Source: Tiliqua scincoides (Eukaryota; Chordata; Lepidosauria; Squamata; Scincidae). From it: a stretch of DNA of 64,000 nucleotides. The stretch spans positions 104,044,659 to 104,108,658 of the forward strand of contig NC_089822.1 in NCBI RefSeq assembly GCF_035046505.1. Reading direction: 5' to 3'. The notes below the pieces were generated by a model, which was not told the DNA's origin, did no database searches, and saw nothing but the letters and a program-made list of their open reading frames with translations. Both the position numbers and the translations under genes were made by a program. The number at the start of each line of letters is the position of its first letter. Position 1 is the stretch's first letter. Shown here piece by piece: positions 12,600 to 25,930 of the stretch.

Positions 12600-13005
12600 A
12601 GACTTGCAAAGCCAGGTGGGTCCTGGTAGTGATATGCTTGAAATATAAGAACTTAAATTGAACTGGGTACTGGGTAGGGGTGAAAATCTTACTGATTCTT
12701 TTTGTGGGGGTGGGGTGTTATTGCAGGCAGGCTACAGAGAAAATTCACTTGGTGGAACAGGGCTGGCTTTCCCTTATTTATTGATTTTACTTTAATTTAT
12801 TTATAATTATTTATTTCAGTTTGCTTTATGATGGGTCCTGGACAGATTGTCATTCTAAGAAGTGGATCTCAGTGCTAAAAGTTTGAGAACTGCTCCAATA
12901 AGGTGTTAGTAAGTTGACACCCTGGGGAGAGGTGACACCACTAGTGTCCAAAATCACTAAAATCAGAGTTTGGAGGAATAATAATAATCACTAAAATCAG
13001 AGTTT

Positions 13006-13334
13006 GGGGCAGGAGGTCTGGTCTAGAGGGTAGAGCCTCCATTTGCCTGAAGATAACAGCCACAAGGTCGCCAGTTGGAGGCCACCGGCACCGTGCAACC
13101 TTGAAGCAGCTGACAAGCTGAAGCCGAGCTATTCCATCTGCTCTGATTGTGGGAGGGTGGAGGCCAGGGTGGAGGCCAGATCAGAATGAAACATCTGAAT
13201 TGTTGTGGCTCTTGAAAGATAGAGCCTTCTTTCAATTGTAAAAATCCCTACAGGGTTTTAAATAAGCCTGCCTATGTAAACCGCCTTGAATGAAGTCTTG
13301 AATAAAGACCAAGAAAGGCGGTATATAAATACCT

Positions 13335-13385
<51 letters not shown>
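13006..13385 (+). mobile_element. tRNA-derived SINE with L2-type tail
   Basis: The head has an A-box-like tggtctagagggtagagcc and a B-box-like region around aaggtcgccagttggaggc. The body ends in the L2-type tail gtaaaccgcctt...aaggcggtatataaat followed by (ATT)n at 13338-13385. A second copy in opposite orientation lies at 57232-57556, which defines the family and its length of about 330-380 bp. It sits between two pieces of the ataccatcatgttatat repeat. Confidence 0.8.
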
Positions 13386-13387
<2 letters not shown>

Positions 13388-13615
13388 ACCATCATGTTAT
13401 ATATCAATCAATGTGTAATTTCATGCAGAATGTGATGAAACAAACTACGTGGAAATATCTTTATTCTATCAAAAGGTACAGCCAAAAAACCAGTGGGGGT
13501 GGGGCAATGGTAGATCACCACACCCAGCACCTAGAGTGTTGCCCCGCCCACTGCAGGGGGGTGATGCACTCGCCTCCGGCACCGGGTGACGCAAACCCTA
13601 GTGACACCACTGCAG
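13386..13615. mobile_element. DNA-transposon-like repeat, right part
   Basis: Shares aataccatcatgttatata, the ctttattctatcaaaa block and aaaaaaccag with 11855-12100 in the same orientation. Ends with gggtgacgcaaaccctagtgacaccact, whose last part is inverse to the left end at 11855. Probably a separate insertion of the same family. Confidence 0.5.
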
Positions 13616-16600
13616 CCAAAGCCCTAATGAATCTCATGCCAGATATGAGTCCAGGATTGGACTGCTAGCAGTGGGGTGGTGGCAGCCACAAGTGCTGCCC
13701 CAACACATCTTGTGCCAGGCACAAACTGAAGTTTTGGGTGGAGGGTGCAGTCATGCCAAATCCCTTCCTCTCTCTCTTATTTGTGCAGGAGGCTGCTGAA
13801 AGCTTCCTCTGTTGTTGCCAAGACCTGAAGCAGAGGTCATTAGTTCTTCCCCATTCACAGGGTATTTTGGGGGTGGAAAAGTACCAAATCTGGCTGTCTT
13901 CCTCATCCTTGACATATAAGGGCTTTGCTTTTTTTCCCTTACAAAGCTTATTTGACTTTCTACCTCCAGTTTATGTCTCAAGAATAGAGACACTGATGTT
14001 GAACAGGTATGAGCGGAGCAGCAGAAGGGTGTATTCAGGGACCTTCTCAGGTGATCCCTTGCTGAGGTTGGTGGACTCTGAAGTCCAAGAAATAAAACAT
14101 GAGAGAAGAAAATCAGCTTCAGGTTGATCAGTGAAAAATTTGTCCTTATATCTATTTAAATATTGTAATTTTTAAAAATTGTGCTTCATCTTCCTTTTTT
14201 AAGAGGCATCATTTTACATTCAGGATTTTTTTTTCCTTTTGGGTAAATATGGTACATGATCATCCATTACTGAAAAGACAGACATGGATCCAAAAAGTTA
14301 GGTCAACGCCCAGTGTGTGACATGATCAATATTTTATGCCTGCTTATTTCCTTTATTTCAAGGCATGCAGGAGCTACTCACATGTACATGGGGCTAGGTG
14401 CCTGCGAGGAGAACAAAGATTAGATCAGTTAATGTGACTGTTTACACGGCTGAGAGCAAGAGGTCAAACGGATCCACAGGCCAGGAAGGCCACGCTTTTT
14501 CCATTCCAACCATGTAATTACCACCCCCCCCCCCCCCGCTACACACACACTAATCCATAGAGCCTAAAGTTGAGCTTTTGGTTCAGGCTACAGAGAACTG
14601 TGCAGCCTTTTGCAGCTGCCTGAACCACCTAAACCCATCTCCATGATCTCCCACTAACTTTTCTCCTTGGCACTCCACTCCTTCCCTTGTCTTGTAGATT
14701 CCTTTTGGAAGCCGGTATGATCTCTCTATGGCCCCTCCACATTTTCCCTCTTTCTTCAAGTTCTCCCTCCCTATTTCATATCCTAACCCCCTGGGCTCTA
14801 TTGTGTGTGACCATGAGCTGTAGAATTCCCATCAGGAGTAAATATGTGTGAGAATGACCTAATTCAGGTAGGCCCAGTCTACCTGAACCCCCCTTTTGGC
14901 TTTTGAGCACCTTATTTTTCCACATTTTCATATTGCCCTTCCTCCAAGGAGCTCATCTTGAAGTAAACCTTTGGGTACTTAGGCTTGTCTCTATTTTCCT
15001 TTCACTGCCAAATTACAATATACTGTTGCACCATTGGCCATTACACTGGTCATGTTGGACATGATTGTTTTTCTCTGCCATGTGTTCATGCTACACATGT
15101 TTGCAAAAGCACTGCCAGTAGCAAATGGATTTTTAACCTCATCTACCACTGAAAGTTTTTTTTTTATTTCAAAAATAGATTGCCTTGTGGCAAGGGACAG
15201 CTGCTTATGGAGGGAAACAAGCTAAAAAAGCCCCCTCCCCCATGGTTCCCAGAAGTAGTAGCTTGGTTATTTGGATTCCTACCTATATAGTACTTACATT
15301 CAAGTTAAGTTTTTTTGTTTATAATACTCCAGGTGACTTACATTCATCTTGATCTATATAAATTAACAGTTAAAATTATAATACGCGAGTTGAGCATAGC
15401 AGAGATTCTGACCAGGAAATGCTTTCTTAACTGTACTTTCTAAATCTGCCTCTGGAACACCAATGAGACCAGGCAGACATCCTCAACCAAAGAATTCCAC
15501 TGAGTGGGATCAACTATAGCAACTGCATTTTGCGCCACCTGCCCAATTTAGCAGCCAATGCCTTAATGTTCCCTAACTCTTCTTCTTGTATAGTACAACA
15601 GCAGTATTGCCATGCGCCATCTTCAATAAATGTTTTCTATGCACAAAAGACGCACCAGGTGAAAGAACTGCCAATAGAACGGATATGAAGGGAACACTGT
15701 CCTTTTTGAAATGAGAGAGCTACCTGGTGCTTGAAATTGCCACAAATGTAGTATGTGCATTGGGTGCAGGGCTGAAACCAGCAGGTGTTTGAAACCAGGC
15801 TTAAGAAAAAGGACTCTTTGTTCCTGAACCCCAAAAGCAAATGAATATGAAAGTGGTTATTATTGTGGTAATATAACTATAGTTGTGGGGCTTTCTTCTC
15901 ACTAAGATGGTAAGATTTGGGCTGTATCACTTTGAACTGTCAGTGGCCACATGCTCCTCTGTTTTTTTTAAAAACGCTCCCCCTAGAAAACTAGATCCCA
16001 GGGAAAGATATTGTAGCCCAGTCTGTATGCTAGTTTAGACAGGGAGAAGTTGGTATGGTGGAATGGATGACATAGGGAGTTCTCCATAGGGACTGTATTG
16101 GCAGCTAGATGTGTTTAGGGAATTAATTTTGTTTCATTTGCTCTTTCCACTCCAAGCCAACCTGCAAACTTCACAAGTGTAATGAGGTGTACTGTACTGG
16201 ATGGAGTTCTGTGCACTTTTAATAGCACCCCCTCTGCTATGTATCACTAGTTACTGCATCCGTTTTGTCAAACTGTCTCTTTGTGTCCATTCAGCCAACT
16301 CCATGCATTGTTCACCAGCCCTGCTTGTTGTACTTCTCTGCACCCCATCCCCATTTCTGCCCAGTCCACAGGTGTACACACATGATCCCTGTTGCATATA
16401 TGCAACATTGGGCAGAAATGACTTAATCTCCTTGTCTTTGGGGTTTAATAAATTGCTTCTAGCCCTATTACTTGCCTATTTAGTCTTCATCCACCAGTGA
16501 TTCTGGAAGATGTCCTGTCTGATCCCTTGCAAGGCACTGCTGTGATTTGGTTTTGAGCAAGAACTGCTAGATTCTGTATACTTTTTGCCCAGTTGGGGTT

Positions 16601-17960
16601 AAGTGGCTTCCATAGCCTGGGATGGTGGCAGCAGATAGATCCACCAGCTTACTCCATTGCCCACATGCACACATCCAGCAAACCTGTGAAGCAGAGAGCA
16701 AGAAGAGTTGTGCTGAGTGCTAACCACTAGGCATGACAACCACCTGAAGATATGTATCCTCATTTGGGCCACAAGTTTTATGTACAACCAAAGCAGGTTT
16801 GTTACATAGCAATATAGTGTAACAACCCAGCGCACCAGCTCTGAAACACTCTGCTACTACAACCCCCTTGTCAGTACTAAAGAAAATGCAACTTTAAAAA
16901 GCTTTTCTGTGGGTTGTTGCATGCTCTCATGGGAAAAAAGAAAGCTACAAAATTCAACCCTTGGAATAGGAGTGATCCTCCCATATTCTAATCTAACACA
17001 TTGCACCATATGGTGCTATTTGACATATTGCAGTGCTATCCAGCACAGCTGCTATTGACTTTGTTCCTAGTTTGCTACCTAAAATTCCTCATCACCATTG
17101 CTGATATAGAACTCATGGTTGTTCACCCCACCCCACACACACATACTGTTACCACATGTGTTTGTATTTACAAGCACTCTTAGGACTAGTCTTGCCCTTT
17201 GAACACCTTGCTTCTTACTCACGCCCATCTTTTGAATCAAGCTCAAGAATCAGCAACATTTGAACATGCACACAATGAGAATTCATGTATATAAATATGA
17301 AATTATTTCTTTTAATCCATGCAGACCTTGCATTTGCAAAAGCCTGTAAAATGCCAGCATCAAACTATGGACCTTTAGGGCACTAGTTAAGGTATATACG
17401 TTGGTTATTTTTTGAAAGATTTATTGGAATGGAGCAGAAAATATGCTCTGCCTAGCTAATTGTGTTGCAGTGTCTGTAACTGCTTTGAGTGCCAAGTAAA
17501 CATGCACAGTAACATCTTTAACTGAAGCAAGTTCTGCTAGTTTTGGAAGTACACCTAGCATTTCAGCTTAACACTTATAACAACCAAGTTTCAATCTACG
17601 TACTTATTAGGTCATAGTATAGGACTATTTTTTTCTAGTTCTATTTTTAGGAAAGTTCTGACCTGTCAACAGCAAAGTCTCCAAGTATCTAATATTAGGC
17701 AATAAAAATGTTTACTACCAGATTGATATATCCTGTTTAACTTATTCCCCCCCACCACCTGTCAGCTGAGAGTAGTGGAGTACTATAAGAGCACAGCAAC
17801 TTACTGCTTCCATTTAGCACATGGTATGTTTAATAAAAATGAAAGCATTGAGAGTTGAGCAAGTTTACTCAACAGTACAATTTCAAGTGCTAGCCAAGTT
17901 AGATTTCATGTTCAATTTTTCAGTTCCCCCAAACACACACATGCAGGAAGAACTGGTTTC
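13616..17960. other. Intergenic, repeat-poor
   Basis: Sequence between the 13.6-kb repeat and the likely TENT5C transcript end. No gene recognised. Notable only for a C15 run near 14524-14539, a short SINE-tail fragment near 14914-14955 (ccacattttcatattgccc), and a short CA run near 17130. Some part may belong to an extended TENT5C 3' UTR. Confidence 0.5.
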
Positions 17961-20853
17961 CTTTTCTAGAAACTTTACATCTTTATTTACAAAGTGAGCC
18001 AAGAACATTTGTTAAACTGCACCCAGAAGCTAGGGAAGATGAATCCTACCACTGCTTTTTTGAAAAGGTGGTGCAACCAAGTGTTGTAATGGGGGGGATG
18101 AAGGGCAACGTCGACTCCTTGGCACTTTATTCATGTACATTACTACAGTATGCAGTAGCTTCCAACTGCTATTCAACATGTGTTACAAGCTGTTCCCTGA
18201 AAGCCACGTTTGGGTCTTTGGAAGACAGGCCAGTCTCCCAGTCAGAATGGTAGCTTACTAGCCACCAATTTTCCAAAAGGTTCATTAAGCCTTTGAAAAT
18301 GAGTTTTGAAAGAGGGACTATGGGGTATTTCACTTAGGTGGACAGGTACATGGGGTTGCACATTTTACTTCCATCATTAAGATGTGAAAGGCAGCAACAA
18401 TTCAGCTGGTGACTGGGACATAACACATGGAACTGGGGCAAGATGGTCAGTGAAGATTTCATTGGGATTTGGGGAGGTCCTTTAAGAAGAGGAAGCAGAA
18501 GTGAAAAAGGTAATTTGTTGGCACACTTTATTTTATACTTTGCAGAAAAAAGATACATACAGAATTCCCCATCTTGCAAACCAGCTCCCCATCTGGCAAC
18601 AGATACAAAGTATACAATTCAAAGAAAACACAGGTTTACCAGGGGCCTGCATAGAACAAGTTCTGCCCAATGTAAAAAAATTCTGATCAGTCTGCTTTAG
18701 AATTTAGCACTGAACAAAAAACCATTTTGCTGAAGCCCCTTTATACAACCTCACCTTACACCCCTTACCACCACCACCACCACCACCACCAGACATCAAT
18801 TCAGCAGCTGCAATAGTCTTCCATTTGGGGTCAACACCAAATCTTGCTTGCTGGGCTCCATTTTCTTTTGTAGGCAAAGGGAATACAAGCAAGTTCTCAG
18901 AAACGTTCCAGTACTTTAAGGTGACCCAGCAGACACAGTACCTGGCATCTCCAAGGGAAGTCACTGGATCTGGCACTCAGCAGTCATTACAGAAGAGCAA
19001 CATTTTCCTGCTTATCTATTTGCTTCAACTCTTGCTTCACCCAAGGTGCTGCTGCTCTAGCACAGATGGAGAATTATTTGCATTTACAGATAGTGTTTTT
19101 TATCTCCGTGCTGCAGAAGGAGTCCCTTCAGGAAAGAACTCGGGTTTAAAAAAGTTCAAGTACTGGCTTTTAATTTTTTAAAGATAACTTAGTGAGAAGA
19201 GCTCAGGAGGACTACCACTAAAAATTTGCTTTCAGGTTAAGTATTTTGCCTGATCAGACCCTCAACACTTCCCAGAGATATGGGTAAGTTTAAATATGCT
19301 CAAGTGGACCAAGGTTACAGGTGACTAGGTGCAACTATAACTTATTGAAAGCTATAAAGAAAGCTTTCTAGAGTGGAATTTCTCCTTGCATCCTTCCCAC
19401 TTTAGAAGTTCTACTGGAAGCTCCTGTTTGGATTTAGAAAGCCGGCACTGCGTTTACAAGACATGAACTCCTTAATAGGAAGGTCCACTTTATCCTAACA
19501 TGGAATGCCCCAGCTGCTCTATATCATTAGCCCAGGCAACAGCACCCAAAATAAAACTGCTCCACCACACAGTTTCCTCTCTCACACAGCCCTCTTCAGG
19601 AGGAAGGCAGCGAAGGAGTAGGCCCCCCCCATACAGGTTTCTTCCTTACAGCAAGTTATTTTTGAAGGTATCCCGTTTTAAGAACCATATGTTGTAGAGA
19701 CTTCCTTCTGATACTCTGAAGAAAGAGGCCTCCAAAAAAAGCTTAGCCAAGCTTTGGTCTGCAAGCTGTCAAAACGGTTCTGACAACTGAACCCGCTTGT
19801 CCTCCACCCCAAGGAGAATCTTCTTGAAGCCTCAACTGCTACATCAAGACTAGATGTTCTCCTTAGTTCTTCTCCAAGACTTTCACATACTTTAAGCCAG
19901 ATATTTGCAGTGTGGTTACTACAGCTCAACTTATGGCAGTGCAAATCCAGAAATTCTTAACCATGTATATTCAGAAGCCAATAAAGCAGCACGTAAAATA
20001 ATATTTGGCAAAGCCAAGCCATTCCAGCTCATAGCAATATACCAATTGGATCTCTTTTAATAGTAACCAAGGAAAGCCTACAACATTTTTCAGCAGAGTT
20101 CTAGAAAAAAACACCTTTGGGCATTCTACATTGGACTGACCTGCCAAGAAAAGTGTCAGTGGAAAAAACTATAAATATTAAGCTGAAGGTATTCATAATT
20201 GTCCTTCCTTTTCCAATACTTTAAAGACCAAGACTTGGGCCATTAGTTTCTAGATCATGCAACTTAGGATTATCCTTTTAATTCTTTTAAAAATAAAAAT
20301 GCCATTAAGGTTGGCAGAATTCAAGGAAAGATTCTTCTCTCCACACTGAAAATCAATACCTGCAGCAATACAAAGGATTCAATTGCCAATCAAACCTTCT
20401 CCAAAGGTGGCTGCGATCCTGCATACAATTAAGCTGTTTAAATCAGGTTGACCTCAATGAATGTGAGCAGTTTAGTCATGTGCAGGATTGCAGTCATGGA
20501 GATGCCAACACACTAATCTTAGTTCTCGTGATCTCAGCTACAAAGAAAACAGGAGACAACATGCCACTGACAGCCACCAAGCAGAGATTACTGCTCGTGA
20601 ATCCTTGTCCAATAGCACACTTAGTTTTATGAAAATTGGCAATGTTTGTCAATAGAAAAGCACTAGGACACAATTTTTCTAGGAAGAGGAAATGATCCCA
20701 TCTGTCTGGCTAGGATAGATGAGGCTACATTGTGGTTTGCCCAAAACTAGGAATATTTAAGAAGTATTAAGTAGGAGCCCTAAAGGTCTTAAAAAGCAAC
20801 TGGAAATGATGTGTCCCCTTCTGGATGGTTGAGATTTTGAGAAGCAGGAATAA
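17960..20853 (-). other. TENT5C: TENT5C 3' UTR (inferred extent)
   Basis: About 2.9 kb downstream of the stop, almost free of interspersed repeats, ending at a reverse-strand AATAAA at 17987-17982. A nearer AATAAA lies at 18533-18528. A long 3' UTR is usual for this gene. It contains a (CCA)n run at about 18767-18791. End point is inferred; RNA data would be decisive. Confidence 0.55.
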
Positions 20854-22017
20854 TCAGTTACAAGGCAGCCAGGTGGGATAAGAGTGGCTGTAGGTATCCG
20901 GAATGTAGTAGCTACTGAAGTTTGCGTCACTAACATAAGGAGCTGGTTGATAATAGCAGGTGACAGTGGAAGCATTCGGGATGATGTTCTGCTCTACCAG
21001 AACTCTGAGTGCCAGAAGGGAGATGAGGTTCAGTGTCTGCCTCAGTTCGTGACCCATGAGGCACACTGTGCTCTCATTTACCACCCTGCGCAAGGTCATA
21101 AGGTAGTCGTATTTGCTTCGGTCTTCTTCAGCAAAGTGGTTCTGGAGGTAGGTCTCCAGTTTCCGCTGCTGCTCCAGGATGTCTGGGAAGTCTATGAAGA
21201 ACCTGGAGCACATATAACGCTCTAGAGATTTTATCTCCTCTTTGTCCATGGGCCTGAAGTCTCTCACGAGAAGGTTGCTGTACTTCAGGAGCCCTCCTCC
21301 CCTGATCTCCTCTGGGTTCTTGGTAGCTATCAGCCTGTTCTGAAGGTGGTGAAAGGCTGCTTCAAAGTCCCCATACATACTCTCCCCAATCACCGTTGGA
21401 TGAAAGTGCTCAGACATTGGGTTTTCTGAACAGGTGTAGTAAAAAAGCAGTGAATCCAGTATTATTTGGAAAGAATCCACACTGAACTCAAACTGCCGCT
21501 TTATACGATCCACAAATTTGAGCTCCACATTCCTGCCGTATTTGTTGGAGAGAGAGATCAGGCTCCAGCGGTCCACATCAGTGTATACCTTCACCATCTT
21601 CTCAATGTAGGCTTCCTTGAGAATCACAGGGCTAATTTTGAGCTTGTTCACTCCTTCGGGCAAGAAGTTTAAAAGGGACTGCAGAACCACATCTTTGACT
21701 AGCTGGAACTCCACTTCGCTCGGGAGGGACACTAAAAAGACCAGGTCTAGATCCTTACAACCTAGTCCATTATCCTTGACCAGGACATGACCAGCTGCAG
21801 AACCATTCAAACGGACATCATGCACTTGAATACTGGCTTCATCTAGTCTCTGGCGGACAGTTTGGACAATATCCTTCAGAGTCAGCTTCAGAGTTGGAAA
21901 ATTGCCACGTCCATGAATTGGTACCACCTCCGACAGGATTTCATGCAGACGACTGACCTGATCCCAAGTCAGCACGCTGCAGGACATGCAGTCAGCACGA
22001 TGCCTGTGGTCTGCCAT
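20854..22017 (-). CDS. TENT5C: TENT5C (FAM46C) terminal nucleotidyltransferase 5C, complete CDS
   Basis: A 387-residue frame without introns, close to the human length of 391. Non-canonical cytoplasmic poly(A) polymerase that extends and stabilises mRNAs of secreted and ER proteins, notably in B-lineage cells. Visible marks: GRGNFPTL near residue 36; nucleotidyltransferase core [10 protein letters not shown] (Gly72-Ser73) followed by the acidic pair in CKDLDLVF (Asp89, Asp91); [30 protein letters not shown]-terminus SYPTWLPCN. The first ATG of the open frame would be 18 codons upstream, but a splice acceptor (ctttccag on the - strand, exon from 22040) cuts there. I therefore chose MADHRHRAD, which aligns with the human start and has a ccaccATGg context. 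Coding in one exon matches the human gene. No disabling change. Confidence 0.97.
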   Translation of the reverse strand: MADHRHRADCMSCSVLTWDQVSRLHEILSEVVPIHGRGNFPTLKLTLKDIVQTVRQRLDEASIQVHDVRLNGSAAGHVLVKDNGLGCKDLDLVFLVSLPSEVEFQLVKDVVLQSLLNFLPEGVNKLKISPVILKEAYIEKMVKVYTDVDRWSLISLSNKYGRNVELKFVDRIKRQFEFSVDSFQIILDSLLFYYTCSENPMSEHFHPTVIGESMYGDFEAAFHHLQNRLIATKNPEEIRGGGLLKYSNLLVRDFRPMDKEEIKSLERYMCSRFFIDFPDILEQQRKLETYLQNHFAEEDRSKYDYLMTLRRVVNESTVCLMGHELRQTLNLISLLALRVLVEQNIIPNASTVTCYYQPAPYVSDANFSSYYIPDTYSHSYPTWLPCN

Positions 22018-22040
22018 GGTGGACTGATGGTTCGATGCAG
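22018..22040 (-). other. TENT5C: TENT5C 5' UTR part of coding exon
   Basis: On the - strand the acceptor ctttccag ends at 22041 and 23 non-coding bases precede the ATG. A two-exon structure with a non-coding first exon agrees with the mammalian gene. Confidence 0.7.
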
Positions 22041-22353
22041 CTGGAAAGAAACAGCAGATTTGAAATGGCAAAAGGGTATATTGCAGGAGGATTCTTCATA
22101 ACACAGGACTTTGCAGTGACTGGGTGGGGAACACTGACTGACACTTCACAGAATGAAAACCTAGGTGACCATCTTGTTCTGTATGTCACTACTCTTCACT
22201 GCGGGACACTGAGCCAATTGTAACTTGCAATACCAAGTCTTCGCTACAACAGAAGGAAGACCTGTGGCCTTTCCTGTAAATTCAGACCCATCTACATGTA
22301 TACTCCAGGACTTCTGCATCAGTTCTACACATCAGCAATGCAGGTGCTGCTCA

Positions 22354-22432
22354 TTAGGGCTGTAATCCTATACACACCTTCCTAGGAGTAAGCCCCACTG
22401 ACCCCAATAGGACTTTTTGAGAAGACATGTCA
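22354..22432. mobile_element. ~90-bp palindromic MITE, degenerate copy
   Basis: gctgtaatcctatacacacc, ttcctaggagtaagcccca and a weakened right arm identify the family described at 38326. Lies in the TENT5C intron near its 3' end. Confidence 0.65.
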
Positions 22433-23581
22433 AGGACCATGCTCCAAAAGTGCATAGGCATTTTCTCTCAATATGCTTTTCTGACCCTCAAGGAATTTTG
22501 TGCCTGTGACACTTCCAATCATTGCGTCAACTGCAATGATTGCAGGGCAAATAGCAATCACTACTACATCTCCTTTCCTCCATAGATACCTACACACTGT
22601 GTGTCATTTTTAGAGCTCAGTTCTCATGGTAAGCAATGCTTAGCCTCCAGCATCCTGCAGAAAGGTTAAACAAATTCTAACAGACTGCCCCTTTCTAAAA
22701 AGGCAGCATAGCCCCATCCCTTATCTATTTTCTTGTCACATCCTCATTATGCCATTGTCACCAAGAGGTATTTATGAAAGTGCTGCACAAGCTGGTTGAA
22801 AGGGCCCTTATCCAAAAACAACCTCACCTCTGAGTTTAGAAGCATCTACAGCTGCCTGAAAACCAAGAGGTTGGTTAGACTAGTGGTTCAGAGTCATTGC
22901 TTCAGACAAATGTCATGTTCAGTATTCCAGGGCTATTGGAACTCCAGGGCTACCAGCAATACAGTGCCACCTCAAAGAAGTTGCAGTGGGGGCACAGGAT
23001 GCTGTCCTGAACCAGAAGAAAAATATCAAGTTCCACATATTTCACCCAAGTTCCAGAATTAAACGAGAAGGGTCTTGTCCCCAGAACAGGACCGGTAATG
23101 TGGAACTCACCTGCTGTTTAAGAAGTAGATTACTGGAAACTGAGCCCTATTTCATTCATTCTGGGGATTGAATTATTCCCCATAATGGAATTGGATTATT
23201 GGGGATTATTGCTGAAGAAGCAGAATGGTGAAGTGCTGTAAAGCCATACTCTCTCACACAAACAAAGCTCCTTCTGAATCTAGCACTCATGTGGAGACCC
23301 CGGTTTCCACCAAGAGTTATCTTAACAGTAAATCACTTCCACCATGCTCCCTCAGCACTGGTCCTCAGTGAGTTATGCACTAGGACCAAGTGTTAGCTGC
23401 AAAAACAGCAGCACACCAAGTGTGACACTCACATTGGATCACCGAGTGGAAAAAGATGCTTGAAACAAAATTGTTGTTCATCCAACTATGTGAAAGCAAC
23501 TGCAAGGGCACAGAGTGCCTGCCAGACTCAAGACTTCCCTAATATCCAACCTCAAAAAAAAAAAAACATACTATTTTTGGG

Positions 23582-23855
23582 GTTATTATTAATTATTATT
23601 AACAGTATTTATATACCGCTTTTCAACTCAAAGTTCACAAAGCGGTTTACAGAGAAAAATCAAATAACTAAATGGCTCCCTGTCCCAAAAGGGCTCACAA
23701 TCTAAAAAGATGCAAAAACACCAGCAGACAGCCACTAAAACAGACACTGCTGGGGTGAGGTGGGCCAGTTACTCTCCCCCTGCTAAAAAAAAAAGGGGGG
23801 GCACCCACTTGAAAAAGTGCCTCTTACCCAATTAGCAGGGGTTTAAGCCTTGTGT
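23582..23855 (-). mobile_element. SINE/L2 3'-end repeat with taatta tail
   Basis: On the - strand it ends ctgtaaaccgctttgtgaac...gaaaagcggtatataaatac then (TTAATAA)n, an L2-type tail. The upstream block gtgagcccttttgggacagg and the cagtgtctgttttagtggctg region are shared with 26274-26510. Lies in the TENT5C intron. Confidence 0.75.
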
Positions 23856-23931
23856 TTTACTTGGTTATTCAAGAAAAGTAAACTACAAGGTTGTAGGATG
23901 TGCATGGTTGCTGAGGCTTGGTGGTTCAACT

Positions 23932-24150
23932 TTCCATCATATTATATATCATTGGAAAGGTAATTTAATGCTGAATGCAATTAAACAAACTGTGCTGGAA
24001 TATCTGTATTCTATCAAAATCATGACCAATTAACCAGAAAACTTTTTATTTACTTAATAAATTAAATTTGATTTTGTTATGGAGGGGGGCTTCAAAATCC
24101 TTTTGACCCCAGGCAGCAGATGCCTTAGCTATGCCACTGCCCCATTTTTC
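23932..24150. mobile_element. Diverged copy of the ataccatcatgttatat DNA repeat
   Basis: Shares catcatattatatatcattg, a tctgtattctatcaaaa block and a right end atgccactgcccc with the repeats at 11855 and 13386. Confidence 0.45.
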
Positions 24151-24231
24151 ACTTTCTTTTAAAGTCTGGGTGCGATGTCACTTCCAGAAGTGACGTCGGT
24201 TCGGGGGCATCATTTTTGCACTTGGCACCAG

Positions 24232-24720
24232 GCTACACTTCCATTAGCTAAGCTTCTGGTTCAGCTCGATTGGGTCACTGCTCCAGTGGCTGCCAATCTG
24301 TTTCCAGGCCCCCATTCAAGGTTGCCCTTTGTAGCCTGTAACTGGGAGTGACTGCTTCTGTATAATCGCGTCCATCCTCCAAGATCACCCAATAGGACCC
24401 CGCTGTGGTGACAACATTTGTCAGAAATTGGGGTGGTGGCAGCAAAAAAACCCAGGGCCTTTTAAACATTTCCAAGGCTAAAGCAGATGTGACACTCCCT
24501 CCCTTATGGGCCAAGAACTGCCCCCTCAGAGACTGAAGAAAGACTTTAAATTTAGATTAGTGGTTAAGGGTAGGTGGTTCTTATGCAGTTCTGCCTTGAC
24601 CAAGGTTCACAGCTTGTACTCAGTTATGAGTAATTCAAAAGAGTTTTTAAAGCCCTTAATGGCCCTGTGTGCCAAGGGCTCCTACCTCCTTTCTGTTGTC
24701 ACACACAGAGGAACATGGTT
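24232..24720 (+). mobile_element. Degenerate L2 LINE fragment
   Basis: Contains ctgctccagtggctgccaat and cccattcaaggtt, recalling the L2 phrase LHWLPI...FK, and later aaagcccttaatggccctg (FKALNG). Frame broken; much of the stretch is not assignable. Confidence 0.4.
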
Positions 24721-25044
24721 TGTTATTCTTTAGGTAGATGACCCATAACATTTAAGTGGAACATGCAACCTTTTGTGGTCTCAGCAGTGTTTGTGGTGAC
24801 ACTGGTCACTGTCCCATCCAGGGCACACCTCCCGGGGGGGCACCCCCACCTGGAGGTGCCATCCCACAAAAGTTACCTGGTGGTGCCTTCCTCCCCTCCA
24901 GATGTTTTGAGGGTCAAGGAGGCCTCCAAAAGCCTTGTAAGGCCTTCTAGAGGCTGAAAATAATCAGTTCGGGTTTTCAGCAGAAAACCAGAGCGATTAT
25001 TTCTGGCCCTCAGAACGCCTGGAAGGGGCAGCCCTCAGATCAGT

Positions 25045-25128
25045 ATTATTATTATTAACAGTATTTATATACCGCTTTTCAACTAAAAGTTCACAAAGTG
25101 GTTTACAGAGAAAAATCAAATAACTAAT
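25045..25128 (-). mobile_element. L2-type SINE tail fragment
   Basis: Last 80 bp of the repeat at 23582: attattattaacagtattta, taccgcttttcaacta, caaagtggtttacagag. In the TENT5C intron. Confidence 0.7.
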
Positions 25129-25734
25129 CAGTACACCAACAGAATGCTGCAAGGGGCTGGCTGTGCAGCACTGTCCCCCCCCCCCAAGCCTGGTGCCTAA
25201 GACTTTGCACCCCTTGCCCCCCCAGGTATGCCACTGACAGTCTGCATTTTGCCAATGCTCCTCCCCAGTGGAGACTGACCACCCATTCAGTTTATCGCAA
25301 GATACTCTTGCTATGCAAACTGTGCCTAAATACCAAGCTGAGAAAATTATATGGGCCATTTATCCCCCTTTTGAGCCCCAAAAGCATCTCTTCCTCTACA
25401 AACTAATCAGGAAGAAACCAGTATCTCAAGTTCTCTTCATCATCTGAGGGTCAATTTAGCAATTATCCGCACAGAAGACCATACACCTCAAGTTCTATGG
25501 TAGATAGTAGGTCAAAAGAGCTTCCTCTCAGCTCCTTTGGAAGAAGTTTGAGTCTGTTACCCAACTGGCTGCCACAGCTTTTCATGCCAGTTACTAAACA
25601 CACAATTAGTGCACTGCTTGGATGCCATTCGTTCATACATCTTTCCTTAGGGTTATGTAGTCCTGACCTTCTGAAACTCTGTTCAAAAGAACAGAACTCT
25701 TCTTATATTCTTTTTTTTACATTTGTTTGCTATA

Positions 25735-25930
25735 GCAATGCTTCTCAAACTTTCAGGCACCAGGACCCACTTTTTAAAACAAATCTGCCACTGGTATGCA
25801 GACATTAAACCCATTTCTTCTTCTATGACTATTTTAACAGGGCTAAAATGCAGTTCATGCACTCTAGTAGTTCTTCCAGCAGTAGAGGCTTCCCCAAGCC
25901 CAACAGTGTTTCTCTGTACACCAGTCAGTT
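25735..25930. mobile_element. Possible hAT-like MITE fragment
   Basis: Left end gcaatgcttctcaaactttc resembles CAGTGGTTCTCAAACTTT termini and is followed by caccaggacccac. The right end is not recognisable. Confidence 0.35.

Noticed and set aside
22018-22071. 18-codon N-terminal extension of the TENT5C frame
   Set aside because: A good splice acceptor on the - strand ends at 22041, and the shorter start aligns with the human protein.
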